From contig NZ_JACJOT010000015.1 of NCBI RefSeq assembly GCF_014695715.1, forward strand, positions 145,043 through 209,042: a DNA stretch of 64,000 nucleotides, written 5' to 3'. The position numbers and the translations under genes were made by a program. Below are positions 45,036 to 52,676 of this stretch, piece by piece; within the stretch, counting starts at the first letter, position 1; each line of letters opens with the position of its first letter. Below the pieces are notes generated by a model that searched no databases, was not told the origin of the DNA, and saw only the letters and a program-made list of their open reading frames with translations. Origin of the DNA: Microcoleus sp. FACHB-68 (GTDB taxonomy: Bacteria > Cyanobacteriota > Cyanobacteriia > Cyanobacteriales > Oscillatoriaceae).

Positions 45036-45218
45036 TTATTTCAGCAGGCGATAAGCGCCTAAAGCAACCCATATTCCCAATACTGCGGGTGCGGCAACAG
45101 CAGCACCTCCACCAAGCATTACAGCAGCGGCACTTCCTGCAATACCTCCGACCGTTAATGCAATTCTTACTGCTGGATGACCGGGGTTTACGGTACAGAG
45201 AAGTCGGCATTTGCTCAT
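45036..45218 (-). CDS. Possible small glycine-zipper membrane protein
   Basis: A 60-residue ORF, ATG start at 45218. Residues 17-57 form one long hydrophobic stretch with small-residue zippers (GGIAGSAAAV, LGGGAAVAAPAVLG), ending in a basic tail YRLLK. This composition is typical of holin-like, bacteriocin-like or toxin-type small membrane proteins, but no family is recognised. There is no good Shine-Dalgarno sequence, and overlapping frames exist on both strands, so it may not be expressed. Codon use is normal for the hydrophobic part. Confidence 0.4.
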   Translation of the reverse strand: MSKCRLLCTVNPGHPAVRIALTVGGIAGSAAAVMLGGGAAVAAPAVLGIWVALGAYRLLK

Positions 45219-45395
45219 TACTTAGCGTCTTTGTGTGCTTTAGAGAACAGCCCAGTGCGGCTGGTAACGTTGGAGATTGCTCAGCGCTCTTTTGGGGCAG
45301 ATAGTTCTGAAGTAGCACCGATAAAGGAGAACCTATAGATTGTTGATAAGTTCTATCATGGTTTAAAAACTACTTTGCAATACGGAATGGAACCC

Positions 45396-45437
45396 AAAAG
45401 GCAGCGGTGAGCTGTAAAAGCTGAAGCGCTGCCTTTT
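45396..45437. terminator. Hairpin with T-runs upstream of the HTH-HNH gene
   Basis: A perfect 11-bp inverted repeat, AAAAGGCAGCG / CGCTGCCTTTT, with an inner AGCT pairing. It could act in both directions. No annotated gene ends close to it, so it may end read-through from the left or close an unannotated small RNA. Confidence 0.7.
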
Positions 45438-45507
45438 GTCTTGAAAGCCCTGCATTAACCTTATGAGGGTTTTATGCTAGGGGTGATTACAAGTTTGAAC
45501 CCGAACA

Positions 45508-45535
45508 ATGTAGTTATCATAAATGCTAACTACAT
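45508..45535. promoter_or_regulatory. Inverted repeat, candidate operator of the HTH-HNH gene
   Basis: A perfect 9-bp inverted repeat, ATGTAGTTA / TAACTACAT, with a 10-nt spacer, 46 bp before the start codon. Part of it (AGTTATCAT, 45513-45521) recurs as a direct copy at 45546-45554. The encoded protein starts with a helix-turn-helix, so autoregulation is a reasonable inference. Confidence 0.5.
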
Positions 45536-45581
45536 AGCTATAAGAAGTTATCATTTAAGTTAACAAAAGGCTGACTCTAGT

Positions 45582-47021
45582 ATGGGACAGGCAGGCAAAG
45601 CACTTAGACAAGTATTGGAGACGTACAGCATCAGTCAGAGCAGTCTGGCAACTGCTTTGGGGGTTGACCGCCCTATCGTGTTTCGTTGGTTTCATGAACA
45701 CACAGATCCCACAGCCGAGACAGTTGCAGGTATTGTTGAAGTCCTACGTGAGATTAATACAGATGCAGCAGAGTCATTCATTAGGCTTTATCTAGGAGGC
45801 TTCTCCCAAAGCATAGAAACTGTTTCAACCAGTGAAAGACAACTTCCACCGTCGGAAGATGTAAATGTTGCATTTCTGTCTGGAATTTTCAATAAAACAA
45901 CTAATTCTTATAAATATCTATTCTTCATCTCTATCTTAGATATCTTGGAGAGAAGAAAATTTAGCATCTCATCACCTATCAGTTTCAGGGAAATTATTAT
46001 TGAGATGCTATTCAATGCTTTGTATCCACACATCTACTTCAAGCTGTCCTTTGGCAAACAAGATGAAATCACCAAAGAAATAGACAAATTAATCATAAGG
46101 CTTGGTGAATTGAAGGCTAAATTAACCGAAGAAGACAGAAGGGATTTACATAAAAAACTCGAGAATCAAGATATAGATGTTATGCGCTTCAGACGGTTCG
46201 TTCCGTTTCTACTAATCAGACCATTTTTTGAACAAGAATTAAGGAATATTGACCCTAGTGAAAGAAGACAGCCTGGGCAAACCGAACAGCATATCATACG
46301 CTTAGCAAACAGTAAATTTGATGGATATAAACCTCTTTACTGTTTCGACTCAGATGAATACAAGCGGTGTAAATCAATCATTTTGCATCCGTCTTGGGTT
46401 TCCTATTTAAAAACCAATTACTCAATTGTACGCAGCTGGGCATCATGGCATTGGCTACAATATATGCAGGAGCGTAACCCAACTACACCTGCTATAGTCA
46501 ACAAGTTATTTCCACCACAGGAAAGACGTTTGCTCAATGAACAAAAGATTTGGTGGAAAGAAGTTTTTGCACATAAAGAGGCACATACAGAGATACGCTG
46601 TATTTATTCTGATGAGTTAGTAGATCCACAAAAGTTCTCTCTGGATCATTACATACCCTGGTCTTTTGTCGGTCACGATTTACCCTGGAATTTAATTCCC
46701 ACTCTTCCAAAAGTGAATTCATCAAAATCTAATAACTTACCCTCAGTAGAGTATTTTGATAAGTTTGTTAGCCTTCAACACTTGGGTCTCACAACCCTGC
46801 ATAAACAGTTAAAAAAAATTAACAGAAAAAAATGGAATGATCAGATTGATTCCTTTGTAAGTGAATTAAAGCTCAGTGATGAGGAACTTCTTGATAAAGA
46901 GAAACTTAGAAGCGCTTATGAATCTGCAATAACACCACAAATAGCACTAGCCATCAATCGTGGCTTTACTCCTAACTGGGTTTATATGCAAAACCAGCAG
47001 ATGGATTTAATATCTGTCTGA
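45582..47021 (+). CDS. HTH (XRE-like) - HNH endonuclease fusion
   Basis: A 479-residue protein. Residues about 5-60 form an XRE/Cro-like helix-turn-helix (QSSLATALGVDRPIVFRWFHEH). A middle region of about 270 residues is not recognised. The C-terminal part (about 335-390) is an HNH nuclease module: CIYSDEL, then LDHYIPWSF with the metal-binding Asp-His near 354-355, HDLPWNLIP with a central Asn near 370, and NSSKSN. All key residues are present, so it should cut DNA with a divalent metal. The gene is AT-rich and has no CCGG word, unlike its neighbours, suggesting transfer. It overlaps the convergent truncated integrase by 15 bp. A defence or mobile-element role is an inference. Confidence 0.8.
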   Translation: MGQAGKALRQVLETYSISQSSLATALGVDRPIVFRWFHEHTDPTAETVAGIVEVLREINTDAAESFIRLYLGGFSQSIETVSTSERQLPPSEDVNVAFLSGIFNKTTNSYKYLFFISILDILERRKFSISSPISFREIIIEMLFNALYPHIYFKLSFGKQDEITKEIDKLIIRLGELKAKLTEEDRRDLHKKLENQDIDVMRFRRFVPFLLIRPFFEQELRNIDPSERRQPGQTEQHIIRLANSKFDGYKPLYCFDSDEYKRCKSIILHPSWVSYLKTNYSIVRSWASWHWLQYMQERNPTTPAIVNKLFPPQERRLLNEQKIWWKEVFAHKEAHTEIRCIYSDELVDPQKFSLDHYIPWSFVGHDLPWNLIPTLPKVNSSKSNNLPSVEYFDKFVSLQHLGLTTLHKQLKKINRKKWNDQIDSFVSELKLSDEELLDKEKLRSAYESAITPQIALAINRGFTPNWVYMQNQQMDLISV

Positions 47022-48101
47022 AGGTTTTATTTCATGTGGAACAACACAATCAATAGGCGTATCTGTAGCTGTTTCTTCGTGTGCTGCTTGTTCAGCGTCC
47101 TCCAAGCTATCAACAACTACATCAACTGAAGTTCCATCAACGAAGTAAACCGTGTAAGCAAGCATAGAAACATCGAATCCTGCATTAACATGATGCCAAC
47201 GATAGCGAATGAAAGCCCGTGTCACACGCTGCCCCAGTGCAGTGTTGTCTTTGCCCGTGCATTGAGGCAGCTTAATATTTCCGAGATTCCACTTCTCCCA
47301 CCAGTGCCGGCAAGGCCAAACCTTACGCTGACCCGTCTTACCGCCCTCCTGAATAATCAAAATCCCCGGTGATTGATGGAATTCCCTAAAATCTAAGTAG
47401 AAAAGCTCGTGGTTGCGGATACCATAAGTCGCCATAATTCCATAAGCCCACTGCCAAGCTGGATTGGGGATGCGCTTGTACCATTCCTCGATTAGCTCAT
47501 CCGATGGCAACTCTCTTTCCTGAATTGCAGCATAGGGCGAGTACCGGCCCCGGTACGGCTTGAGGTCAATCTCAATTCCAGCAAATTTAGCCAATGCTCC
47601 TAGGGCGATGCAGGCACGACTCCGCTGGCGAGAATCTGGTGGGGATTTAAGTAAGGCCGCCTTAATAGTTTCTGCTGTTAGAGGCGCTCCCTTATCCTTG
47701 AAAAGTTTCCAGGTATCTAGGTAGTCCTCAAACGAGGTTTCGGTTTTAGGCGTTCTGGCGCGGCGGTTAAAATAATCGCGCTCAAACTTCTCCAGCCAAT
47801 CCGAGATTAAATCTGTTGGCTTGAATCCAAAACCCAAATCCTCCCACCTGAATTCCTTGCAGGCTAGAAGGCCACCTACTCTGAGCGCCTCAGCTTTGGC
47901 GCGTCGGAAGCCAGCGGGGTTGGCATAAATACTTAGGGCAAGGTCTTGTTGATGTGGGGCTGTTTTTTGGCTCCCTGGTTTTGGTGGAAAAGTGCCACGC
48001 AAGGAAAGGCGATCGCCTCTTACTCTGACTACAACTCCGATTCGTGCTGCTTTTAGCTCCGCGTTAACTTCACTGAGGAGATCCTGAATTGTCTTACTCA
48101 T
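47007..48101 (-). CDS. Tyrosine integrase with truncated, replaced C-terminus
   Basis: A 364-residue protein whose first about 300 residues match cyanobacterial phage-type tyrosine recombinases: N-terminal arm-binding region with GTFPPKPG, core-binding domain about 95-180, then the catalytic domain with the first active-site Arg229 (ATYGIRNHELFYLDF), the beta-strand Lys255 (GGKTGQRKVWP) and LGQRVTRAFIRYR. At that point family members continue with the HxxR box and the Tyr nucleophile. Here the sequence changes at about residue 300-312 to an unrelated tail (MLAYTVYFVDGTSV ... HEIKPSDRY). Both essential motifs are missing, so it cannot catalyse recombination. Placed 117 bp from the 3' end of a tRNA gene, it marks an old integration site. 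Confidence 0.8.
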   Translation of the reverse strand: MSKTIQDLLSEVNAELKAARIGVVVRVRGDRLSLRGTFPPKPGSQKTAPHQQDLALSIYANPAGFRRAKAEALRVGGLLACKEFRWEDLGFGFKPTDLISDWLEKFERDYFNRRARTPKTETSFEDYLDTWKLFKDKGAPLTAETIKAALLKSPPDSRQRSRACIALGALAKFAGIEIDLKPYRGRYSPYAAIQERELPSDELIEEWYKRIPNPAWQWAYGIMATYGIRNHELFYLDFREFHQSPGILIIQEGGKTGQRKVWPCRHWWEKWNLGNIKLPQCTGKDNTALGQRVTRAFIRYRWHHVNAGFDVSMLAYTVYFVDGTSVDVVVDSLEDAEQAAHEETATDTPIDCVVPHEIKPSDRY

Positions 48102-48217
48102 CGCCCTAAACTTGCCCTAAATCTAAGGGTACATTAACGATAGATAGCGCCTTTTAGCGTCCTATGCAAATCGCTATCACCCTGATATTAGGAAGGCTGA
48201 AAGCCTTGTGTTGTAAA

Positions 48218-48290
48218 TGGCTCAAGCGGGATTTGAACCTGCGACCTTGGGCTTATGAGTCCCCTGCTCTAACCACTGAGCTACTGAGCC
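48218..48290 (-). tRNA. tRNA with CAU anticodon (Ile2 or elongator Met)
   Basis: A 73-nt cloverleaf on the minus strand including discriminator A; CCA is not encoded. The acceptor stem pairs GGCTCAG with TTGAGCC (one G-U). The D arm is GCTC-AGTGGTTA-GAGC, the anticodon loop CTCATAA (CAU), and the T loop TTCAAAT. The D arm and the ACTCATAA...GGTCGC stretch look more like tRNA-Ile2 (lysidine-modified CAU) than elongator tRNA-Met. Non-canonical pairs occur at both ends of the anticodon stem (G27-A43, A31-G39) and in the T stem (A51-C63). The integrase gene lies just past its 3' end, the usual arrangement at a tRNA attachment site. Confidence 0.85.
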
Positions 48291-48857
48291 GTGCTTTTTT
48301 TCAGCCTTAATATCTTAACTCATCAAAGTTCAAGAGTGCAATAGCTAAATTGCAAATTGACTGACAAATTTATGAAAATTTCCCCAGGTAATCTCTCAAA
48401 ACCGCTGACAAAGTTGAGTTTGCTGAGGTTGGCCAGTCAACCGGCAACAATTGTGAATCCCTTCACGGGATCTTCATATTTCGATGTTAATCTCGAAAAT
48501 AGAACCCTTTCAGGAAAGCAATCTAACGAGAGGGTGAGGACTGGTTAAAGCGATTTGTCTGGAGAAGACCCCAGAAATCAAATCGGTGAAATTCAGATTC
48601 CTTCAAAACTTAGCTATCTTGAAGAGTTGAAACGCACAACATCTGCTGCGACAGAGTTGGCTAAAAGTTGTTTCACTTAACCAGACCTTTCTCACAAAGA
48701 TGCTTAAGGGAGCCAACCGGCTACCCTGTCATCTATCCAATTAGCACAATAGGTGTTTTTAACCTGCTTGTGCCTTGGGTGAGATTTTGAGTGGGGGATG
48801 TCTAAAATGGGCACTTCAGACTTCCACACTCAAGATTCTCTCAATCCTGCCGCTTAA
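48291..48857. other. Intergenic region between tRNA and M23 peptidase
   Basis: About 570 bp between the tRNA gene and the end of the peptidase gene. A plus-strand frame at 48357-48548 has no supported start or known sequence. No convincing terminator was found. Confidence 0.4.
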
Positions 48858-51248
48858 CTACTGAGGTAACATGGCAATCGGATCGATGGCTCCCTTGCCA
48901 CGCGAGTGGAGTTCAAAGTGAAGGTGGGGTCCGGTACTGTAGCCGGTGCTGCCCATTTCAGCGATTTGCTGGCCTTGCTCGACTTGTTGGCCTTCGCGCA
49001 CTAGAATCCGGTCATTGTGGGCGTATAGCGTCAAGCTGCCATCTGGATGCTGAATTTCAACCAGATTTCCATAACCCCCCTCGTTCCAGCTTGCGTAGGT
49101 GATAACACCAGGCGCGGCGGCGACAATTGGCGTCCCAATAGGACCGGCAACGTCAATGCCTGCGTGCATCCGTCCCCAGCGCCAGCCATAGCCCGAAGTC
49201 ATTTCTCCCTTAGCCGGCCAGATAAACCCATTAAAGCTAGCCGCTCCGTTGGGCAAATAGCGCTCAGCAGGGGCGAGAGGCGGTAAATCTGGAGAAACCA
49301 TGCGCGGTTGAATTTGATCGTAGCCATCTACTCCAATCGGCGCTGTCGCAACAACTGGCGCTTGTTCGGGTGCCGGTTGCGTTACTTGTCCACTACGGGT
49401 TCCCAACCGAGCTTGTTGCGAGACTTGTGCTTGCAAGGACTCACGAGGCTGAGCAGGAGTGAACTCTGGGTTGTTGATTTCTCTAGTCGGCACAGATAAG
49501 TTCATTACAGAAGGCACCACCGGCGTCGGAGTGGCGATGGCTGCGTTCCCTTGATTGCTGACTTTCTGTGTCTGGTACTTCTCTCTGAGCTTGAGGACTT
49601 CAGCCCTTAACCCTTCAACGTAAGGGTTAGATTTGTGGTTAATTTCAGACTCAGGCGACTGATTTGGTTGAACCGGCACCACTGCCATTTCAGCGCTGTC
49701 ATCGGGTTTGGATTCCATCGAACTCGAAACACTGCCGACGATCTCTGGAGTGCCAGGAGTTACCAACGGTAGAGTCGGGTTCAATGCTGAAGCCGGCTGC
49801 GGAATCACAAGATTCGGCACTTGCTTCTCTTCAATCAGCTCAGTATTCGCTGCCGGGTTGTAAGCCGCTTCAGGTGCCACATTACTATTGGCAATCAGAG
49901 TCATCGTCTGAGCCAGTGGTTTACCGGCATCACCGACAGGAATTTTCAGTGTTTGATCCACATTGATAAAATTCGGATCGCTCAGTTCATTCGCATGAAC
50001 CAACTGTGACTGAGAAACTCCATAATTCTGGGCAATGACACCAACTGTGTCGCCCGAATTGACTCGGTAAACGTTTGCTTTCGCTTCTTTAGCTGCGTTA
50101 GAAGGAACGACAACCGTTTGTCTATCTTCTGTGGCAATCACAACTGCTTGCGACATATCCGGCACTTCTACTCCCTGTGAGGGCGTAAACACCGGCTGTT
50201 TGTCTTCAAGAGGCGATGTTGCCATTTCTGGAACTGGCACCACAGCCGTTTCCGGTGTTGGCACAATTAACGGCACGCTCTTGAGTTCCACTTCTGGACT
50301 CGCTGCCGGCACCACGGGCACTAACGCTGGATTCGGCACCACAGCCGTTTCCGGTGTTGGCACAATTAACGGCACGCTCTTGAATTCAGCCTCCGGACTC
50401 GCTGCCGGTACGACTGGCACTAACACTTCTCGATCCGCAACGACAGACGGATAGGATAAGTTTGTGATCGGATTGGCTACAGAGGGGTTCTGTCCCGGCT
50501 CTGGAACCCATTGAGATGAACTTGCAGACTCCTCAGACCGCAACTCCGCCAGACCATTTTTCAGCCGATTCGATGATCGCTGTAAATCTTTGATGGCAAC
50601 ATCTTGATTTGCCTTTAAAACCTCTTGCTTAGCCTTAAACAGCTCATTAACGTCATCCGCAATGGGACTGTTAACGGCTAATGGCACCACCAGCGTGTTT
50701 GCCGGCGACACCACCTGAAATTCCTCAAAGCTTCTTGCCTTAGGAATATCCAGCCTTGGTTCTGCAAGCAGGACAGGCTCTGAGCTAATGCTGTAGGAAG
50801 GTTCGTTTGCCGTTACAGGCAAAGCTCTTTCCGTAGAATCAACCTCAGGCGACAAGGGCAAAAACCTTGTATCTTCCTGTTCCGCGTGTCTGGGTAGCGC
50901 ATTCGCTTCAGGTATGGCAATCACTGTCTGGGCAGCCGGTGTAACTTCATCAGCGACCGGCAACCAAGCTGTTTTATCTAACGATGAGATTGCCCTCTTC
51001 GCCGTCGGTTCAGCTTTTATGGGTTCCGCTGCAAACGCTCTATCTCCTTGTCTCGGCAGAAACAGGCTAGAGGCACCCATAGAAATGGCCAATCCAATCA
51101 TGGCTGCAGAGGTACGAACCCGGCGGTTGCCCTCTGGGTGCGCCTGCCTGAATAATCCCAACTTGCACGCAGAAAATTTTACTAACGCCTCCTTTTCTGG
51201 AGAGGGGGAAGGAACAAACCTTACCTTCTGCGGAAATTCTCGTTTCAA
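48858..51248 (-). CDS. LysM - M23 peptidoglycan endopeptidase
   Basis: A 796-residue cell-wall hydrolase, NlpD/EnvC-like. The start is a TTG at 51248 with a perfect AGGAGG 7 nt upstream; the open frame extends to 51314. An N-terminal cytoplasmic stretch and membrane anchor (AAMIGLAISMGASSLFL near 50-65) are followed by a long Pro/Val/Ala-rich linker. A LysM domain (about 388-438, VYRVNSGDTVGVIAQNYGVS) binds peptidoglycan. The C-terminal M23 domain (about 678-796) keeps the Zn ligands of HAGIDVAGPIG and HLHFELH and the YGWRWGRM motif, so it should be active. The linker holds two near-identical copies of a VPAASPE...LKSVPLIVPTPETAVVP unit. Role in septal cell-wall cleavage is inferred from the family. 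Confidence 0.88.
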   Translation of the reverse strand: MKREFPQKVRFVPSPSPEKEALVKFSACKLGLFRQAHPEGNRRVRTSAAMIGLAISMGASSLFLPRQGDRAFAAEPIKAEPTAKRAISSLDKTAWLPVADEVTPAAQTVIAIPEANALPRHAEQEDTRFLPLSPEVDSTERALPVTANEPSYSISSEPVLLAEPRLDIPKARSFEEFQVVSPANTLVVPLAVNSPIADDVNELFKAKQEVLKANQDVAIKDLQRSSNRLKNGLAELRSEESASSSQWVPEPGQNPSVANPITNLSYPSVVADREVLVPVVPAASPEAEFKSVPLIVPTPETAVVPNPALVPVVPAASPEVELKSVPLIVPTPETAVVPVPEMATSPLEDKQPVFTPSQGVEVPDMSQAVVIATEDRQTVVVPSNAAKEAKANVYRVNSGDTVGVIAQNYGVSQSQLVHANELSDPNFINVDQTLKIPVGDAGKPLAQTMTLIANSNVAPEAAYNPAANTELIEEKQVPNLVIPQPASALNPTLPLVTPGTPEIVGSVSSSMESKPDDSAEMAVVPVQPNQSPESEINHKSNPYVEGLRAEVLKLREKYQTQKVSNQGNAAIATPTPVVPSVMNLSVPTREINNPEFTPAQPRESLQAQVSQQARLGTRSGQVTQPAPEQAPVVATAPIGVDGYDQIQPRMVSPDLPPLAPAERYLPNGAASFNGFIWPAKGEMTSGYGWRWGRMHAGIDVAGPIGTPIVAAAPGVITYASWNEGGYGNLVEIQHPDGSLTLYAHNDRILVREGQQVEQGQQIAEMGSTGYSTGPHLHFELHSRGKGAIDPIAMLPQ
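50231..50425. repeat. Direct repeat inside the M23 peptidase gene
   Basis: Two copies of a segment of about 100 bp (about 50231-50320 and 50337-50425) with the words CAGCCGTTTCCGGTGTTGG and ATTAACGGCACGCTCTTGA. They encode duplicated linker units of the LysM-M23 protein and differ at only a few bases. Confidence 0.75.
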
Positions 51249-52054
51249 GAAACGACCTCCTAACAACCAGCGCTTAACTGTCCTTGAGTGAACCAATCTA
51301 TTATGACTAATCAATGATGCAAATCACCTCTGAAAGAGATTGAAATCACTGAGAGTCAATATGCTTAGGCAAGATTACCCTGCTTTTTCAATTTAGACAA
51401 GCTTACATTAATAAAAACCTCAGACCGGAGAGTTTTCGTGTAGCCTCGACTGATCAGGGGCTTGTGTAAGGCTTTCCCGCCGCTATTGAACTCTGTGTAG
51501 ATGTTGGCACCGCTGCTGTGGCCAAATACCTGAATTGACTCACCAGACGTGTATTTACGCTTATTTTTCCAAGAAATACAACCCTACCTTTTGGTTGATC
51601 CGCTTTAACATTGCTCAAACAACCCCCTCAACTGAAGCGCTCAATCTGCCAGCTTTGCTTAACAGATAAGTGTTTGAGCGAATTTTCGGTCACTGTTTTG
51701 GATCAAAAAAAACTATCTATTGCGCTGCCGTTTCCTCCTGGTAGTTTGATACAAATTTCTTATCACAAGTAACTACGGCGCATCTTTACCATATCTGGAT
51801 AGTTTTATGATGATTATAAAACGACTTTCCTCGCTCTATAAATGCCTAATCTCTTTCATGTAAAGGATATTTAGAAGCAATCATTTAATATCTGTGTAGA
51901 GATATTCGGGATTTTCTTTCAGGAAAAGTCTCCAATAATTCCTATTACTGAAATCGCTGCGGGTTAAGGGTTTCCACAAATGTGGCGGCCAGAACTATAA
52001 AGTAATGAAGCCATAACCGGCCTCACCCGCAGCGATTCTCAGCCGGCAAAGTTT
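51249..52054. other. Intergenic region, M23 upstream / trmL downstream
   Basis: About 800 bp between two minus-strand genes. It contains the untranslated leader and AGGAGG site of the peptidase gene (51256-51261). The rest is AT-rich without a credible ORF, repeat or terminator. Confidence 0.4.
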
Positions 52055-52516
52055 TCAGCCCAAATAGCCCAATTGACGCCGCGCTTCAAATAAACCCAGG
52101 GCCGCACTCACTGAAAGATTAAGACTGCGAACCTGAGGCTGTGTCATAGGAATGTAGACAGTCTCATCGCAAGCTGATAATACTTCTGCCGCCAAACCTA
52201 GGGTTTCACTGCCAAACAATAGCCAATCATCCGGCAGAAATTGAAATTGAATATAGCTACACTTTCCACGAGTGCTAAATCCCACACATCGACCCCCACG
52301 CGCTTGCTGGAAATCTTGGAAAGCTTCTACAGATAGGTGATATTGCCAATTCACGTAAGGCCAGTAGTCTAAACCGGCTCGTTTGAGATAGCGATCACTA
52401 ATTTCAAAGCCCATTGGTCCCACTAAATGCAGTTCTGTGCCGGTAGCGGCACAAGTACGGGCAATATTGCCCGTATTTGGCGGAATTTGGGGATGAATCA
52501 AGACAATTTGAGGCAT
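52055..52516 (-). CDS. trmL: tRNA (cytidine/uridine-34 2'-O)-methyltransferase
   Basis: A 153-residue SPOUT-class methyltransferase that methylates the wobble nucleotide of tRNA-Leu isoacceptors using S-adenosylmethionine; active as a homodimer. It has the family's minimal length. The N-terminus VLIHPQIPPNTGNIARTCAATG (4-25) carries the catalytic-site Asn and Arg. The trefoil-knot SAM-binding loops are LFGSETLGL near 100 and YIPMTQPQVRSLNLSVSAALGLFEARRQL at the C-terminus. All conserved residues appear present. The ATG at 52516 is well placed. It stands alone, 160 bp upstream of the end of gshA on the same strand. Confidence 0.93.
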   Translation of the reverse strand: MPQIVLIHPQIPPNTGNIARTCAATGTELHLVGPMGFEISDRYLKRAGLDYWPYVNWQYHLSVEAFQDFQQARGGRCVGFSTRGKCSYIQFQFLPDDWLLFGSETLGLAAEVLSACDETVYIPMTQPQVRSLNLSVSAALGLFEARRQLGYLG

Positions 52517-52676
52517 GAATTACTTAATCAATCTTAATCCCGGCAACTATAGACCCAATTAGGCTCTCCAAACTGACTAAACCTCTCTAAAGATAGAGGC
52601 TAACTATTGCTTTTTCTAATGCACGCCCCACCCACTCCATTGATTAAATATTCTAATTTCCCATTTGAGCAGTAAA

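Larger units (their letters stand above)
44955..45581. other. Left border region of the tRNA-linked island
   Basis: The gap between the debranching gene and the HTH-HNH gene. It holds a possible small membrane protein on the minus strand (45036-45218), a strong hairpin (45396-45437) and a 9-bp inverted repeat (45508-45535), listed separately. CCGG words stop at about 45184 and resume only at about 47308, which helps to mark the island. Confidence 0.5.

Noticed and set aside
48357..48548. 63-codon ORF after the tRNA gene
   Set aside because: No ribosome-binding site and no similarity recognised; probably chance.
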